NCBI RefSeq assembly: GCF_019443505.1
Contig: NZ_CP080377.1
Coordinates: forward strand, 3,534,001-3,598,000
From: Janthinobacterium sp. PAMC25594
GTDB taxonomy: Bacteria; Pseudomonadota; Gammaproteobacteria; Burkholderiales; Burkholderiaceae_D
DNA: 64,000 bases
Direction: 5' to 3'
Part shown: in pieces, positions 48,301 through 57,255 of the stretch
Layout of the letters: the number at the start of each line of letters is the position of its first letter
How positions within the stretch are numbered: the first letter of the stretch is position 1
Program-made: the position numbers and the translations under genes
The notes under the pieces: model-generated
Seen by the model: only the letters and a program-made list of their open reading frames with translations
Database searches by the model: none
What the model was told of the DNA's origin: nothing

Positions 48301-51300
48301 CAGCACCACCTGGCTGTGCGTCCAGGCCAGTTCGAACACGCGGTCGGCCAGATGGCGGTCCTGGTATTTGTCGATCAGGTGCAGCGCCGCCTCGCGCTGC
48401 TCCGCCATGCCGGTCACGCTATCGACCGTGACCGCCTGGTCCGGTTCGAGCGTGATGACGTAGCGGATGGCCACGATGGGGTCGAGCACGGAACCGTGGC
48501 CGCCACTGAGCGGCCCGCTGTCCTGCAGCGCCTGCGGCAGCTGCGCCGTGTTGCCGCGGCCGATGAAGCGCGCGCGGTCCGTCTCGAACGACACGGCATA
48601 CTGGTCGATATCATGCACGGTCATCACATGCAGCAGCCACGGCATCTGCTCGTCTTTCGAGCGGGGCCGGCGCGTGCATAAAATCGCATTTTCATGCGCG
48701 AGGATTTCCGTCTGCACGAACAGCTTGCTGAACGCGGGATGCGCCGCGTCGGCCGCCGATGGCGCCATCACCACTTCGGCAAAGCTGGTGATCTCGATGC
48801 GCCGCTGGCGGTTCGAATTATTGCTGATGCGCGTGCGCCGGATTTCGATGTCGTCCTCGGGCGAGACGACGATTTCCGTGTACAGGTCGAGGCCATGGTC
48901 GGCGCGGCGAAATTCCGCCCGTCCTTCCGAAAAAATCACTTCGTACTTCTTCGGTTCAGCCAGCGTGGGCTGGTACGTGGTGGACCAGACGGCACCGTCG
49001 TCGAGGTCGCGCAGGTAGCAGAAATTGCCCCAGTTATCGCGCGTGCTGTCTTCACGCCAGCGCGTCACGGACAAGTCTTTCCAGCGGCTGTAGCTGCCGC
49101 CCGCATTGCTCACCATGATATGGTAGCGGCCATTCGACAGCAGCTGCGTTTCGGGCACGGCGCTGTTGGCCTGGGTGAGGATGCGCATCGGCATGGCCTG
49201 CTCGGGCGCGCCGCTGCGCAGCACCGCCAGTTCGGCCGTGTTCGAATAAAACGCGCCTGCCTGCGGCGTGCGTTCCTGCAGCACCAGCAAGGCCGATTGC
49301 AGCAGCGGGTCGGACTCGAAACGGCGCTGCATGGGGCGGTCGTGCAGCAGGTAGCTGAGGGCCAAAAAGCCCATGCCCTGGTGATGCACCATGAACGAGC
49401 GGATGACGGCGCTGACCTGCCCGCGCGGCAGGCGCGCGGTGGTAAAGTCGATGGCTTCAAAAAAACCGTAGCGGCCCATGTAGCCGGCCGCCTGCATGCG
49501 CTGCAGGTTCTGGCACGACGCTTCCGGCTGCACCATCAGGCCCATCATGCTGGCGTACGGCGCCACCACCAGGTCGTCGGCCAGGCCACGCTTCAGGCCC
49601 AGCCCCGGCACGCCAAAGGCGCGGTACTGGTAATTCAGGCTGGCATCGACCGTGTTGTAGCCGGACTCGGAAATCCCCCACGGCACGTCGCGCTGGCGGC
49701 CATAGTCGATCTGCGCCTCGATGACGGAGTGGTAGGTCTGGTCGAGCAGGGTGTTCGGATAGTTCGGCATCACCAGCAGCGGCATCAGATACTCGAACAT
49801 CGAGCCGCTCCACGACAGCAGCACGGGCTGCCCCGCCACCATGCACAGCTGGCGGCCCAGCGCAAACCAGTGCTCCTGCGGCAGCTGGCCCTGGGCGATG
49901 GCAATGAAGCTGGCCAGGCGCACTTCGGAAGCCAATAAATCGTAGTAGCTGGGGTCGAGGCGCCGTTCGCTGACGTTGTAGCCGATGGCCAGCAGTTTGG
50001 TCGATGGGTTGTACAGAAACGCGTATTCGATCTGCGCGAAATCGCGCGCCTGGCCCGCCGCATGGGCGATGTCGCGCATGTGGCGGCCCGCCTGTTCGCG
50101 GCCTTGCGCCAGCCATGCGGCCAGCTCGGAAGGCAGGCCTTCCGGCGCCTCCAGATTGGCCAGTTCGCGCAGGGTCGGCACGCGCAGCCACGCCGCATCG
50201 AGGCCTGCCTGCGCCGCCCATGGCGCCAGTTGCAGCAACTCGGCCAGCGCCGCGCGGCACTGGCGCGCCAGCGCGCCGCACCACATGGCCAGCTCGCCAT
50301 CCTCGCTTTGCAAGGTCAACGACAGCAGCGCGTCGGCCGCGCCATTCGCGGCACTCAGGTAGGCATGCCATTCGGGCAGGCTGGCTGGCACGGCAGGCAT
50401 CTGCAGCAGCGCCAGCGATGCGCGCACCGTCTTGCCTTCGCCTTCCGCGGCGATAAACTCCTGCAGTACCTGCGCCGTCGTGCGGATGCCGTCCACGATC
50501 TGCGGCCCCATGATCGGGGCGTCATACAGTTCCACCAGGCCGGGCTGCAAGGTCAGCAGATGGCCCGCCAGGTTGCCGCTGTCGACCGTCGAGATGTACA
50601 TCGGCTGCAGCGCCTTGAGCGTTTGCGTGTCGTACCAGTTGTAGAAATGGCCCTGGAAGCGCTCCAGTTCCCCCATGCTGTGCAAGGTGGCGCGGCTGCG
50701 CTCGATCAACTGGCCCATGGTGAGATAGCCGAAATCGTAGGCCGTCAGGTTGGCCAGCAGGGCCAGGCCGATATTCGTCGGCGAGGTGCGGTGCGCCACC
50801 ACCAGGTTCGGATGCTCCTGCATGTTATCGGGCGGCAGCCAGTGATCGTCCGGTCCGACGAAGGTATCGAAATAGGCCCAGGTCTTGCGCGCCACGCCAT
50901 GCAGGAAACGCCCCTGCTCGGCCGACAGGCGCGCCACGGCCCGCTCGATGGGGCGGCTGATCCACCAGGCGATGGCGGGCGCGGCCAGCCACAGCAGCAG
51001 CACCACAGCGGCGGCCGGCAACGCTTCCGGGCGCCAGTGCAGCAAGGCGGCAAAGGTGACCAGCGCCAGCGCTGGCGAGCACCACATGGCGCGCCAGCTG
51101 TCTGCCTGCGAGCCGGAAGACGTATGCAGGTTCGAGGCACGCCAGTCGAGCAAATGCTTGTGCGAGACGCCAAGGCGCCACAGGGTGCGCGCGATGGCAT
51201 CGAGGCTGATCCAGGCCTCATAGGGCAGGAAGACGAGGGTCAGCATGGCATGCGAAAACTGCACGCCGCAGCGCCGCTCGAACGCGGCCAGATGCTGGCG

Positions 51301-54102
51301 CCACAGGGTGTCGCGCGGTTTGCGCAGCAGATCGTACAGGGCCGAAAAAACGGGCGGCAGGAAGATGATGGCCAGCACGGCCACGCTCCAGAAAACCACG
51401 TGCGGCAAGAAGCCCCACACCAGCAGCAGCGACAGGGTGGTGGCCGGCGCCACGATGCTGCGGCGCAGGTTGTCGAACAGCTTCCAGCGCGACAGCATCG
51501 ACAAAGGATTGCGTTCGCGCTTGCCGGCGCGGCCCGGCACGCGGCCCAGCAACCAGCCAATCAGTTGCCAGTCGCCGCGTATCCAGCGTTGGCGGCGGCT
51601 GACATCGGCGTCGTAACGGGCCGGGTATTCTTCATACAGTTGCGAGTCGCTGAGCAAGCCGGCGCGTAAATAACAGCCTTCCAATAAGTCATGGCTGAGG
51701 ATTTTATTGTCGGGCAGGCGCTGGCCCAGCACGCGCTCGAACATGTCGAGGTCATAGATGCCCTTGCCGATGAAGGAGCCCTCGTAAAATACGTCCTGGT
51801 ACAGGTCGGAGACGGTGCGCGTGTACGGGTCGATACCCGGTTCGCCGCCGCACAGCAGCTCGTAGCGCGAGGCGTTCGCGCTAGGCAGCGCCACGGCCAC
51901 GCGCGGCTGCAAGATGCCGTAGCCGGCCACCACGCGCGTGCCGGCCGCGTCCAGCACGGGACGGTTCAGCGGGTGCATCATGGTGGCGATGAATTCGCGC
52001 GCCGCGTCGCGCGGCAGCTGCGTATCGGTGTCGAGCGTGATCACGTATTTGATCGTGCGCAGGCCGCGCAACTCGCCTTCCACCAGCGAGAATCTGTCGC
52101 GCGCGCCGCCGCGCAAAAACGCGTGCAGATCGGACAATTTGCCGCGCTTGCGCTCCTGCCCCATCCACGCATTCTGCTGCGAATTCCACAGGCGCGGACG
52201 ATGCAGCAGCAGGAACGGCCCCGCATGGCCCAGCTCTTCCGGGTCGGCTGGGTCGCCGTTGTCCTTGAACTCGGCGCCTTCCACGCGGTATTTATCGTTC
52301 AAGCCACGGATGGTCTCCTGCGCCTGGCGCAGCAAGGCTTCGTCGCCCGGCATCGTTTGCGCGGACGCATCGACAAAATCCGTCAGCAGGCAGAAACGCA
52401 GGTTCGGGTCGCGGTTGGCGAGATAACGCACTTCCAGCGCCTCGCACAGGGCGGCCACGTTGTCCGCGCTGTAGATCAGGGTCGGCACCACGACGATGCC
52501 GCGCGCATCTGACGGAATGCCGGCCTGGTAATCCATGCGCGGCAGCGGATGGGGCGACGTCATCAGGGTCGCCAGCCAGTTCACCACGGCCACGGCCAGC
52601 TGGCTGCTGCCCAGCAGCGCCAGCACGCCCAGCGCCGCCAAAGGCCAGCCCTGCACGCCATGGCGCACGGCGCGCTCGAGCAGCAAGGCGCTCGTCGCCA
52701 GGGTCAGGAACGAGATGGCCCCCAGGTAGACGGCCAGCGGCGCGGCGCGCGCCGTATGCTGCAGCGCCTCGATGAACGGCAGCTTCGCGCCGGCCTGCTT
52801 TTCCAGCACCAGCACGCCGCGCCCGACCAGGTAAAAGCCGATGTGGCCGCGGCGCGCGTCATTGCCGTTGCCGTGCGTATGCGCCAGCTGCACCACCATC
52901 TCGGCCACGTCCACTTCGCTGCGCGCGCTGCGCCTGGCGATGCGTTCGATGGCGTGCCGGTAGCTGTCGCGCGTGGCGAAATCCATCAAGCCATACGTGC
53001 CGGCCGGGTCCAGGCGCAAGGTCTGCTCGACCACGCTCATGGTCTCGACGAATTCCTGCCAGTCCATGGTGCCGAGAAAACGCAGGCTGCCGATGCTGTT
53101 GGCGATCGACACCTGATCGGCCGCCTGCTGCCCGATCTCGGACTGGATCTGCTGCTCGATGGTGAGGCCCGACTCGGCCAGCTTGTGCGTCAGCCACGAC
53201 AGCGCCAGGGTCAGCGAGGAACTCTGTCCCTGCAGGCGACGCGACAATTCGGCCACGAAGGCGCTGGTCAACGGCGGATTCGAACGGGCCATGTCGGCTA
53301 CCAGCAGGATCAAGCCGCTGGGATTGCGCTCGGCGATGTCCGTCATCTGGTCGGCCCAGGTATTGGCCAGGTCGCGCTGCATGCGGTCGTCGGCCACGCG
53401 CGCGGCGACGCGGCGCAGGTTTTCGATCAGGGCCAGGCGCAGCATGATGGGTACGGCCCACAGTTCACCCAGCGTCAAGGTGGCCACGTCCTGGTAAGCC
53501 TCGATGAAATGGCACAGGTTTTCCAGGTCGACGCGGCCGTCGCCATGCGAGATGATTTCCAGCGCAATTTTATACACGCGCGGACAGCCCGCATCCACGC
53601 CGGAACTCAGCCGTGGCAGCTCCTTGCTGTAGTTCTTCGGCAAGTGGCGCCGCGTGGTGCGGATCTGCTCTTCGATCAGGTAAAAATTATCCAGCAGCCA
53701 TTCCGAAGCGGGCGTGACCTGACGTCCGCTTTTGACGGTCGCCGTCAGCTCGTTGACGGTGGCCGTGATCAGGGCCGCATTGTCGGCCAGGCGCGCCAGC
53801 AGGCGGTCGCGGCCATGGTGTCGCCCTACCGCATGGCCGGCGGCCAGATGCTTGCCGTGGGCGGCCATCTGCATGGCGCTGAATAACTCCGAACGCAGGG
53901 GCAAGGCATCGTCGCGCGCGGCGTCGAAACTGTCCGGTACATGGGAATGGTCGCGGAAGATTTCCTTGAATTTGGAAAGCTGTTCCTTGATCTGCTGCGT
54001 GACGACTGCGGTGTACTCTTTCAACTTGGCCTCGCTAGGTGCGCGCAAGCAGCCAGCGGCCACCGTTACGCAGGCCCAGTCTGGAAGAACACGATCGGAC
54101 AC
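45334..54102 (-). CDS. Cyclic beta-1,2-glucan synthase (NdvB/Cgs type)
   Basis: 2922 aa, the largest gene here. After an N-terminal region (1-430) come TM pairs (about 440-510) and the glucosyltransferase domain with TLDTDTQLPRDAAREFI and SRRQRWIRGDWQLIGW. Further TMs follow, including LVWGFLPHVVFWSVAVLAII, then a glycoamylase-like middle region. A C-terminal GH94 phosphorylase-like module has SCDWNDGMDKVGEHGKGE and GYVPGVRENGGQYTHAAIW. In rhizobia and Brucella such proteins initiate, extend and cyclise periplasmic glucans for osmoadaptation and host interaction. The start is uncertain: GTG at 54102 has no SD, whereas TTG at 54024 has GAGG five bases upstream. No glucan exporter gene (NdvA type) adjoins. 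Confidence 0.9.
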   Translation of the reverse strand: MSDRVLPDWACVTVAAGCLRAPSEAKLKEYTAVVTQQIKEQLSKFKEIFRDHSHVPDSFDAARDDALPLRSELFSAMQMAAHGKHLAAGHAVGRHHGRDRLLARLADNAALITATVNELTATVKSGRQVTPASEWLLDNFYLIEEQIRTTRRHLPKNYSKELPRLSSGVDAGCPRVYKIALEIISHGDGRVDLENLCHFIEAYQDVATLTLGELWAVPIMLRLALIENLRRVAARVADDRMQRDLANTWADQMTDIAERNPSGLILLVADMARSNPPLTSAFVAELSRRLQGQSSSLTLALSWLTHKLAESGLTIEQQIQSEIGQQAADQVSIANSIGSLRFLGTMDWQEFVETMSVVEQTLRLDPAGTYGLMDFATRDSYRHAIERIARRSARSEVDVAEMVVQLAHTHGNGNDARRGHIGFYLVGRGVLVLEKQAGAKLPFIEALQHTARAAPLAVYLGAISFLTLATSALLLERAVRHGVQGWPLAALGVLALLGSSQLAVAVVNWLATLMTSPHPLPRMDYQAGIPSDARGIVVVPTLIYSADNVAALCEALEVRYLANRDPNLRFCLLTDFVDASAQTMPGDEALLRQAQETIRGLNDKYRVEGAEFKDNGDPADPEELGHAGPFLLLHRPRLWNSQQNAWMGQERKRGKLSDLHAFLRGGARDRFSLVEGELRGLRTIKYVITLDTDTQLPRDAAREFIATMMHPLNRPVLDAAGTRVVAGYGILQPRVAVALPSANASRYELLCGGEPGIDPYTRTVSDLYQDVFYEGSFIGKGIYDLDMFERVLGQRLPDNKILSHDLLEGCYLRAGLLSDSQLYEEYPARYDADVSRRQRWIRGDWQLIGWLLGRVPGRAGKRERNPLSMLSRWKLFDNLRRSIVAPATTLSLLLVWGFLPHVVFWSVAVLAIIFLPPVFSALYDLLRKPRDTLWRQHLAAFERRCGVQFSHAMLTLVFLPYEAWISLDAIARTLWRLGVSHKHLLDWRASNLHTSSGSQADSWRAMWCSPALALVTFAALLHWRPEALPAAAVVLLLWLAAPAIAWWISRPIERAVARLSAEQGRFLHGVARKTWAYFDTFVGPDDHWLPPDNMQEHPNLVVAHRTSPTNIGLALLANLTAYDFGYLTMGQLIERSRATLHSMGELERFQGHFYNWYDTQTLKALQPMYISTVDSGNLAGHLLTLQPGLVELYDAPIMGPQIVDGIRTTAQVLQEFIAAEGEGKTVRASLALLQMPAVPASLPEWHAYLSAANGAADALLSLTLQSEDGELAMWCGALARQCRAALAELLQLAPWAAQAGLDAAWLRVPTLRELANLEAPEGLPSELAAWLAQGREQAGRHMRDIAHAAGQARDFAQIEYAFLYNPSTKLLAIGYNVSERRLDPSYYDLLASEVRLASFIAIAQGQLPQEHWFALGRQLCMVAGQPVLLSWSGSMFEYLMPLLVMPNYPNTLLDQTYHSVIEAQIDYGRQRDVPWGISESGYNTVDASLNYQYRAFGVPGLGLKRGLADDLVVAPYASMMGLMVQPEASCQNLQRMQAAGYMGRYGFFEAIDFTTARLPRGQVSAVIRSFMVHHQGMGFLALSYLLHDRPMQRRFESDPLLQSALLVLQERTPQAGAFYSNTAELAVLRSGAPEQAMPMRILTQANSAVPETQLLSNGRYHIMVSNAGGSYSRWKDLSVTRWREDSTRDNWGNFCYLRDLDDGAVWSTTYQPTLAEPKKYEVIFSEGRAEFRRADHGLDLYTEIVVSPEDDIEIRRTRISNNSNRQRRIEITSFAEVVMAPSAADAAHPAFSKLFVQTEILAHENAILCTRRPRSKDEQMPWLLHVMTVHDIDQYAVSFETDRARFIGRGNTAQLPQALQDSGPLSGGHGSVLDPIVAIRYVITLEPDQAVTVDSVTGMAEQREAALHLIDKYQDRHLADRVFELAWTHSQVVLRQLNASEADAQLYARLANAVIYPNAALRAEAGILIKNQRGQSGLWAYAISGDLPIVLLQIRDAANIELARQMVQAHAYWRLKGLIVDLVIWYEEQSGYRQLLHEQIMGLIASGIDAQAIDRPGGIFVRLAEQIANEDRILLQSVARAIISDLRGTLAEQVKRPPSPVLRMPPLLQDPSREQGGVPHRAPKRDLILENGLGGFTPDGREYVITTAEGTQTPAPWSNVLANAQFGTVVSEGGQAYTWSENAHEFRLTPWQNDPVSDLSGEAFYVRDEQTGQFWSPSALPARGSGDYVTRHGFGYSIFEHSEGGIATELCTYVALDAAVKYSVIKVRNDSGVPRRLSVTGYVEWVMGDLRAKSCMHVATEVDTISGALFARNNYNTEFSGRVGFFNTDASIRSITCDRNEFIGRNGSLAQPAALRRVRLSGKAGTGLDPCAAIQVPFELQPGQEREIVFILGVGGRRNADASTMVQRHAGKDAARMALDAVRAHWESTLGAVRIETPDPSLDVIANGWLMYQTIACRLWARSGYYQSGGAYGFRDQLQDAMAMIHTAPQLLRGHLLLCAAHQFVEGDVQHWWHPPSDRGVRTHCSDDYLWLPLAACRYVIATGDVNVLSEVAPFIEGRAVKPEEDSYYDLPVRSGESADLYEHCVRAIRHGLRLGVHGLPLMGSCDWNDGMDKVGEHGKGESVWLAFFLYEVLQRFAEVAVLRGDAAFARFCRDEAVKLAANVEEHAWDGEWYRRAYFDDGTPLGSHTNEECQIDSISQSWGVLSGAANKERVAGAMRQVDARLVRRDSGVIQLLDPPFDKSDLNPGYIRGYVPGVRENGGQYTHAAIWTAMAFARLGDGEKAWELLRMINPVRHGVDAQAVQRYKVEPYVVTADVYAVAPHVGRGGWSWYTGSSGWLYRLIVESLLGLTREANVLRVLPTMPAEWDSFKLHYRFGASSYAITVEKAQGRPAGLSLDGVAQEGNSIALRDEGREYAVLLLV

Positions 54103-54311
54103 TGGCGAAGACGGAAAGCGAAGCGCCGGAGCGTTGCGACGAATCTCAGGGTATAGGGAGATTTTCTGAACTTCATCGTAGGTGCGCCCTGTGTGCAGGA
54201 CCGTGCGCTAGCGTACATACACAGTGTTTTAGGGACGTTTCAGCAAAGAATCAGCACGTTGAATGGCAGAAAAATGCTGGCAGGAAATGAATGGGAGACA
54301 CTACGTGACGG

Positions 54312-54337
54312 GCACCGTGCCGATGATGGCACGGTGC
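54312..54337. terminator. Perfect 10-bp hairpin after the desulfurase gene
   Basis: GCACCGTGCC (54312-54321), loop GATGAT, GGCACGGTGC (54328-54337), about 20 nt beyond the desulfurase stop at 54358. There is no U tract on the minus strand, so termination is likely but not of textbook type. The rest of the gap 54103-54357 shows no gene and no clear promoter. Confidence 0.5.
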
Positions 54338-54357
54338 AATATTTCAAGGAAGAAAGT

Positions 54358-56406
54358 TCAAGCCGCGCAAGCAGCGAGGGCCAGCGGGTGGCGCGTCGCT
54401 TCCGCCATCGCCATGCCGCCGTTGAGCTGCCATGCCGCGGCATGGCCCAGGCGGCGCAGACAGGCGGCGGCGCGCGCGCTGCGGTTGCCGCTGCGGCAGA
54501 AAAAGACCAGCGGGAATTGAGGCTGCGGCAGCCATGCGGCCACCTGCCCCGCCAGGCGACTCAGCGGTACGCTGTGCACGGCGCAGCCCTCGAACACGGT
54601 GCCGGCGCAAGCCGCGTGTTCATACGCTTCGCGCACGTCGACGAGGATGGCGTCGGGATGCTGGCGCAGGAAGGCGGGCAAGCCGGCCGCATCGAGCTGC
54701 AGTTCGCGCGTGGGGGCTGCGCCTTCGCGTGCGGCGCGCACGGTGGAGCAGATGCCGCCATCGTCGCGCGCGCCGCACAGCACGGTGTCTTGCGTCAGCA
54801 GCGCCACATCCAGCAAGGGTGTCAGCGCCTCGGGCGCCAGGGTGCCGATGAAGGCGAAGCGCTGCTCCAGCAAATACACATGGTTTTCGCCACACTCGAT
54901 GCGGCGCAAACGCTGCTGGCCCAGTGCCAGCTCACCGTCGATATCGATGCGGCCCACCTGTTCGATAGCAAGTTCCTGCAGCAAGGCCAGGCGCGCCACG
55001 CCATGGTCGGAGGGAGCCGTCGTGTGCACGATGGCGCGCAAGGCCAGGTGCTGGCAGCGGATGAAGGCGGCCAGGCGCGGCACGAGCGCGGCGACGGGAT
55101 CGATGACGACGCAACTGGCGCTGGCGGCGTCGCTGAGCAGCCAGGTGCATTGGCCATCGACGCTCAGCTGGATTACGCCGTCCTGCGCGCCGTCCTGCTG
55201 CGATGGCGCCAGCGCCGACGGCAGCAAACAGCTGCTGCGCAGCGCTTCGCCGCAGCGCTCGATGCGCGCGCAGGCGGCCGCTATCGTCGCCGCATCGATC
55301 TGCGGGCCGAACGACAAACGGATGGCCGAACTGGCGCGCCATTGCGGCACATGCATCGCTTCGAGCACATAACTGGGCAGGGCCTTGGCGGCGGAACAGG
55401 CGCTGCCCGAGCTGACGCGCACGCGCGCCGCGTCGAACAGGTCCAGCAGCTCTTTCGAGGACAAGCCCGGCACGGAAAAATTGAGCGTGGTCGGCAGCGA
55501 CAACTCGAACGGCATATTGAAAACGATGCCGGGGAAAGCCTGTTCCAGGCTGGTCACCAGCTGCGCGCGGAAAGCCGCCAGTTCCGCATCGCTGCGGAAG
55601 GTCTTGCCATCGCCCAGCGCGGCCAGCACGGCGCCCAGGGCGGCGATGCCGGCCATGTTCTCCGTGCCCGAGCGCAGGCCCGCTTCCTGGCCGCCGCCCA
55701 TCATCAACGGTGTAAAAGGCGCGCCGGCGCGCACATACAGCATGCCGATGCCCTTCGGCGCATACAGCTTGTGGCCGGAGAATGGCGCGTAATCGATGCG
55801 CGTGGCGGCCAGGTTCAGTTTCAGCTTGCCCAGCGCCTGCACGCAATCGACCATCCAGTAGGCGTCCGCGCCGCGCTCCTGCAGCAGTTGCGCGATGGCG
55901 GACAAATCGCTGATGACGCCCGTTTCATTATTCGCCGCCATCGTGCACAGCATGGCTGTGTCGCCGATCAGCGCATCGAGCGCCGGCAGATCGTGGCGCC
56001 CGTGTGCATCGACGGGCAGCTTACGCACTTCCAGGTTCAGGCCCAATAGCCGGTTCCAGTGCGCCAGGCTTTCCGGCACGGCCTTGTGCTCGGTCGCGCC
56101 ATACAGCAGCAGGCTGCCGATGCGCTTGCCCGCATCGCGCCGTTCGCGCAGCGCGCACAGGGCCGACAGCACGGCCGTCTGGATGCCTTCCGTGGCGCCG
56201 CTATTGAACATCAAGCGGCCGTCACCCACGCCCAGCAAGCCGCTGGCGCGCTGACGCACGCCATCCATCATGGCCTTGGCCCGCAATCCCGTGGCATGGG
56301 TGCTGCTGGGATTGCCATAGCCCTGCTCCATCGCTTGTCTGGCGGCGGCAACGGCGGCGGGCAGCACGCAAGTGGTGGCATTGCTGTCGAGGTAGATTTC
56401 TTTCAT
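54358..56406 (-). CDS. Cysteine desulfurase-MBL-like-rhodanese fusion
   Basis: 682 aa. Residues 1-390 form a class V aminotransferase/NifS-like desulfurase: IYLDSNATTCVLPAAV, the PLP lysine Lys213 in FSGHKLYAPKGIGMLY, and active-site Cys337 in VSSGSACSAAKALPSYV. Residues about 415-545 resemble a metallo-beta-lactamase/persulfide-dioxygenase-like domain, but the metal motif is degenerate (HTTAPSDH). Residues about 565-670 form a rhodanese with ILVDVREAYEHA and catalytic Cys637 in VFFCRSGNRSARAA. Sulfur could pass from Cys337 to Cys637 within one chain. ATG 56406 is chosen by homology; no clear SD. Divergent from an Lrp-type regulator. Confidence 0.85.
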   Translation of the reverse strand: MKEIYLDSNATTCVLPAAVAAARQAMEQGYGNPSSTHATGLRAKAMMDGVRQRASGLLGVGDGRLMFNSGATEGIQTAVLSALCALRERRDAGKRIGSLLLYGATEHKAVPESLAHWNRLLGLNLEVRKLPVDAHGRHDLPALDALIGDTAMLCTMAANNETGVISDLSAIAQLLQERGADAYWMVDCVQALGKLKLNLAATRIDYAPFSGHKLYAPKGIGMLYVRAGAPFTPLMMGGGQEAGLRSGTENMAGIAALGAVLAALGDGKTFRSDAELAAFRAQLVTSLEQAFPGIVFNMPFELSLPTTLNFSVPGLSSKELLDLFDAARVRVSSGSACSAAKALPSYVLEAMHVPQWRASSAIRLSFGPQIDAATIAAACARIERCGEALRSSCLLPSALAPSQQDGAQDGVIQLSVDGQCTWLLSDAASASCVVIDPVAALVPRLAAFIRCQHLALRAIVHTTAPSDHGVARLALLQELAIEQVGRIDIDGELALGQQRLRRIECGENHVYLLEQRFAFIGTLAPEALTPLLDVALLTQDTVLCGARDDGGICSTVRAAREGAAPTRELQLDAAGLPAFLRQHPDAILVDVREAYEHAACAGTVFEGCAVHSVPLSRLAGQVAAWLPQPQFPLVFFCRSGNRSARAAACLRRLGHAAAWQLNGGMAMAEATRHPLALAACAA

Positions 56407-56525
56407 GATGGCAGTCTGAGTATTCTCTAAAAAGGGGGCAGCGCAAGTGGCTGGAACGTATGGATAGTTTACCGGCACGCTGCCGTGAAGATATGCCAAA
56501 GGACACTGCAACTACGGTACTATGC

Positions 56526-56539
56526 AGCATGTTCATGCT
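56526..56539. promoter_or_regulatory. Palindromic operator between desulfurase and Lrp-type gene
   Basis: AGCATG-TT-CATGCT is a perfect palindrome that overlaps the T of TATAAA (56539-56544), a -10 candidate for the Lrp-type gene 20 nt further on. Placement suits autoregulation by the encoded Lrp/AsnC protein and control of the divergent desulfurase. Confidence 0.5.
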
Positions 56540-56559
56540 ATAAAAATCGGAATAGTAAA

Positions 56560-57057
56560 ATGAATTCACCAAACACCACGCTCGACAAATTCGACTGTGC
56601 CATCCTGGCCGCCCTGCAGCAGGACGGCACCCTGTCGATCGCCGCCCTCAGCGAGAAGATCGGCCTGTCCAGCACGCCGTGCTGGAAGCGCGTCAAGCGC
56701 CTGGAGGAAGAGGGCTATATCGAGAGCCGCGTGGCCATCGTCAACCGGCAAAAAGTGGGGCTGCCCGTGACCGTCTTCGTCAGCGTGCGCACGGGGCAGC
56801 ACGATGAAAAATGGCTGCGCCGCTTTGCCGCCGCCGTCATTGTCTTGCCCGAGGTACAGGAATTTCACCGCATGAGCGGCGACATCGACTACCTGTTGAA
56901 AGTCGTCACCACCGACATCAAGGGCTACGATACCTTCTATAAAAAGCTCATCAAGGCCGTGCAGCTGACCGGCGTGTCGTCCGCTTTTTCCATGGAGCAA
57001 ATCAAGTGCAGCACGGAATTGCCACTGGAATTGATCGCCCACGGCTTGCCTGCCTGA
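56560..57057 (+). CDS. Lrp/AsnC-family transcriptional regulator
   Basis: 165 aa. The N-terminal HTH reads LDKFDCAILAALQQDGTLSI and LSEKIGLSSTPCWKRVKRLE; a C-terminal RAM effector domain has LPEVQEFHRMSGDIDYLLKV. ATG 56560 gives the family length; longer in-frame starts cross the palindrome and are rejected. It stands divergently from the desulfurase-rhodanese gene, so it may respond to cysteine or another amino acid; the ligand is inference. A 9-bp hairpin follows the stop. Confidence 0.92.
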   Translation: MNSPNTTLDKFDCAILAALQQDGTLSIAALSEKIGLSSTPCWKRVKRLEEEGYIESRVAIVNRQKVGLPVTVFVSVRTGQHDEKWLRRFAAAVIVLPEVQEFHRMSGDIDYLLKVVTTDIKGYDTFYKKLIKAVQLTGVSSAFSMEQIKCSTELPLELIAHGLPA

Positions 57058-57088
57058 ATGTTTTCCAACGGCAGCAGATTCACTTGAG

Positions 57089-57110
57089 TAAAGTGCACAA
57101 TTGCACTTTA
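57089..57110. terminator. A/T-rich hairpin after the Lrp-type gene
   Basis: TAAAGTGCA-CAAT-TGCACTTTA, perfect 9-bp arms, followed by TTTACG, 32 nt after the Lrp-type stop. It could be a weak intrinsic terminator on the plus strand or an operator for the chemoreceptor gene. The gap 57058-57255 shows no other clear signal; TATACT near 57181 has no good -35. Confidence 0.45.
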
Positions 57111-57255
57111 TTTACGTTGCCGCATTGCAACATGCCTCAACTAAATGCAGCCGCGCCAAGGCTTCCTGCGGCAACGGGTCGTATACTTGAAGCTTGCCTG
57201 CCTGCGTCTTTCCGGCAACTTCTGCCCGTCGCGCAGGCCCATTCCAGGGTCTTCC

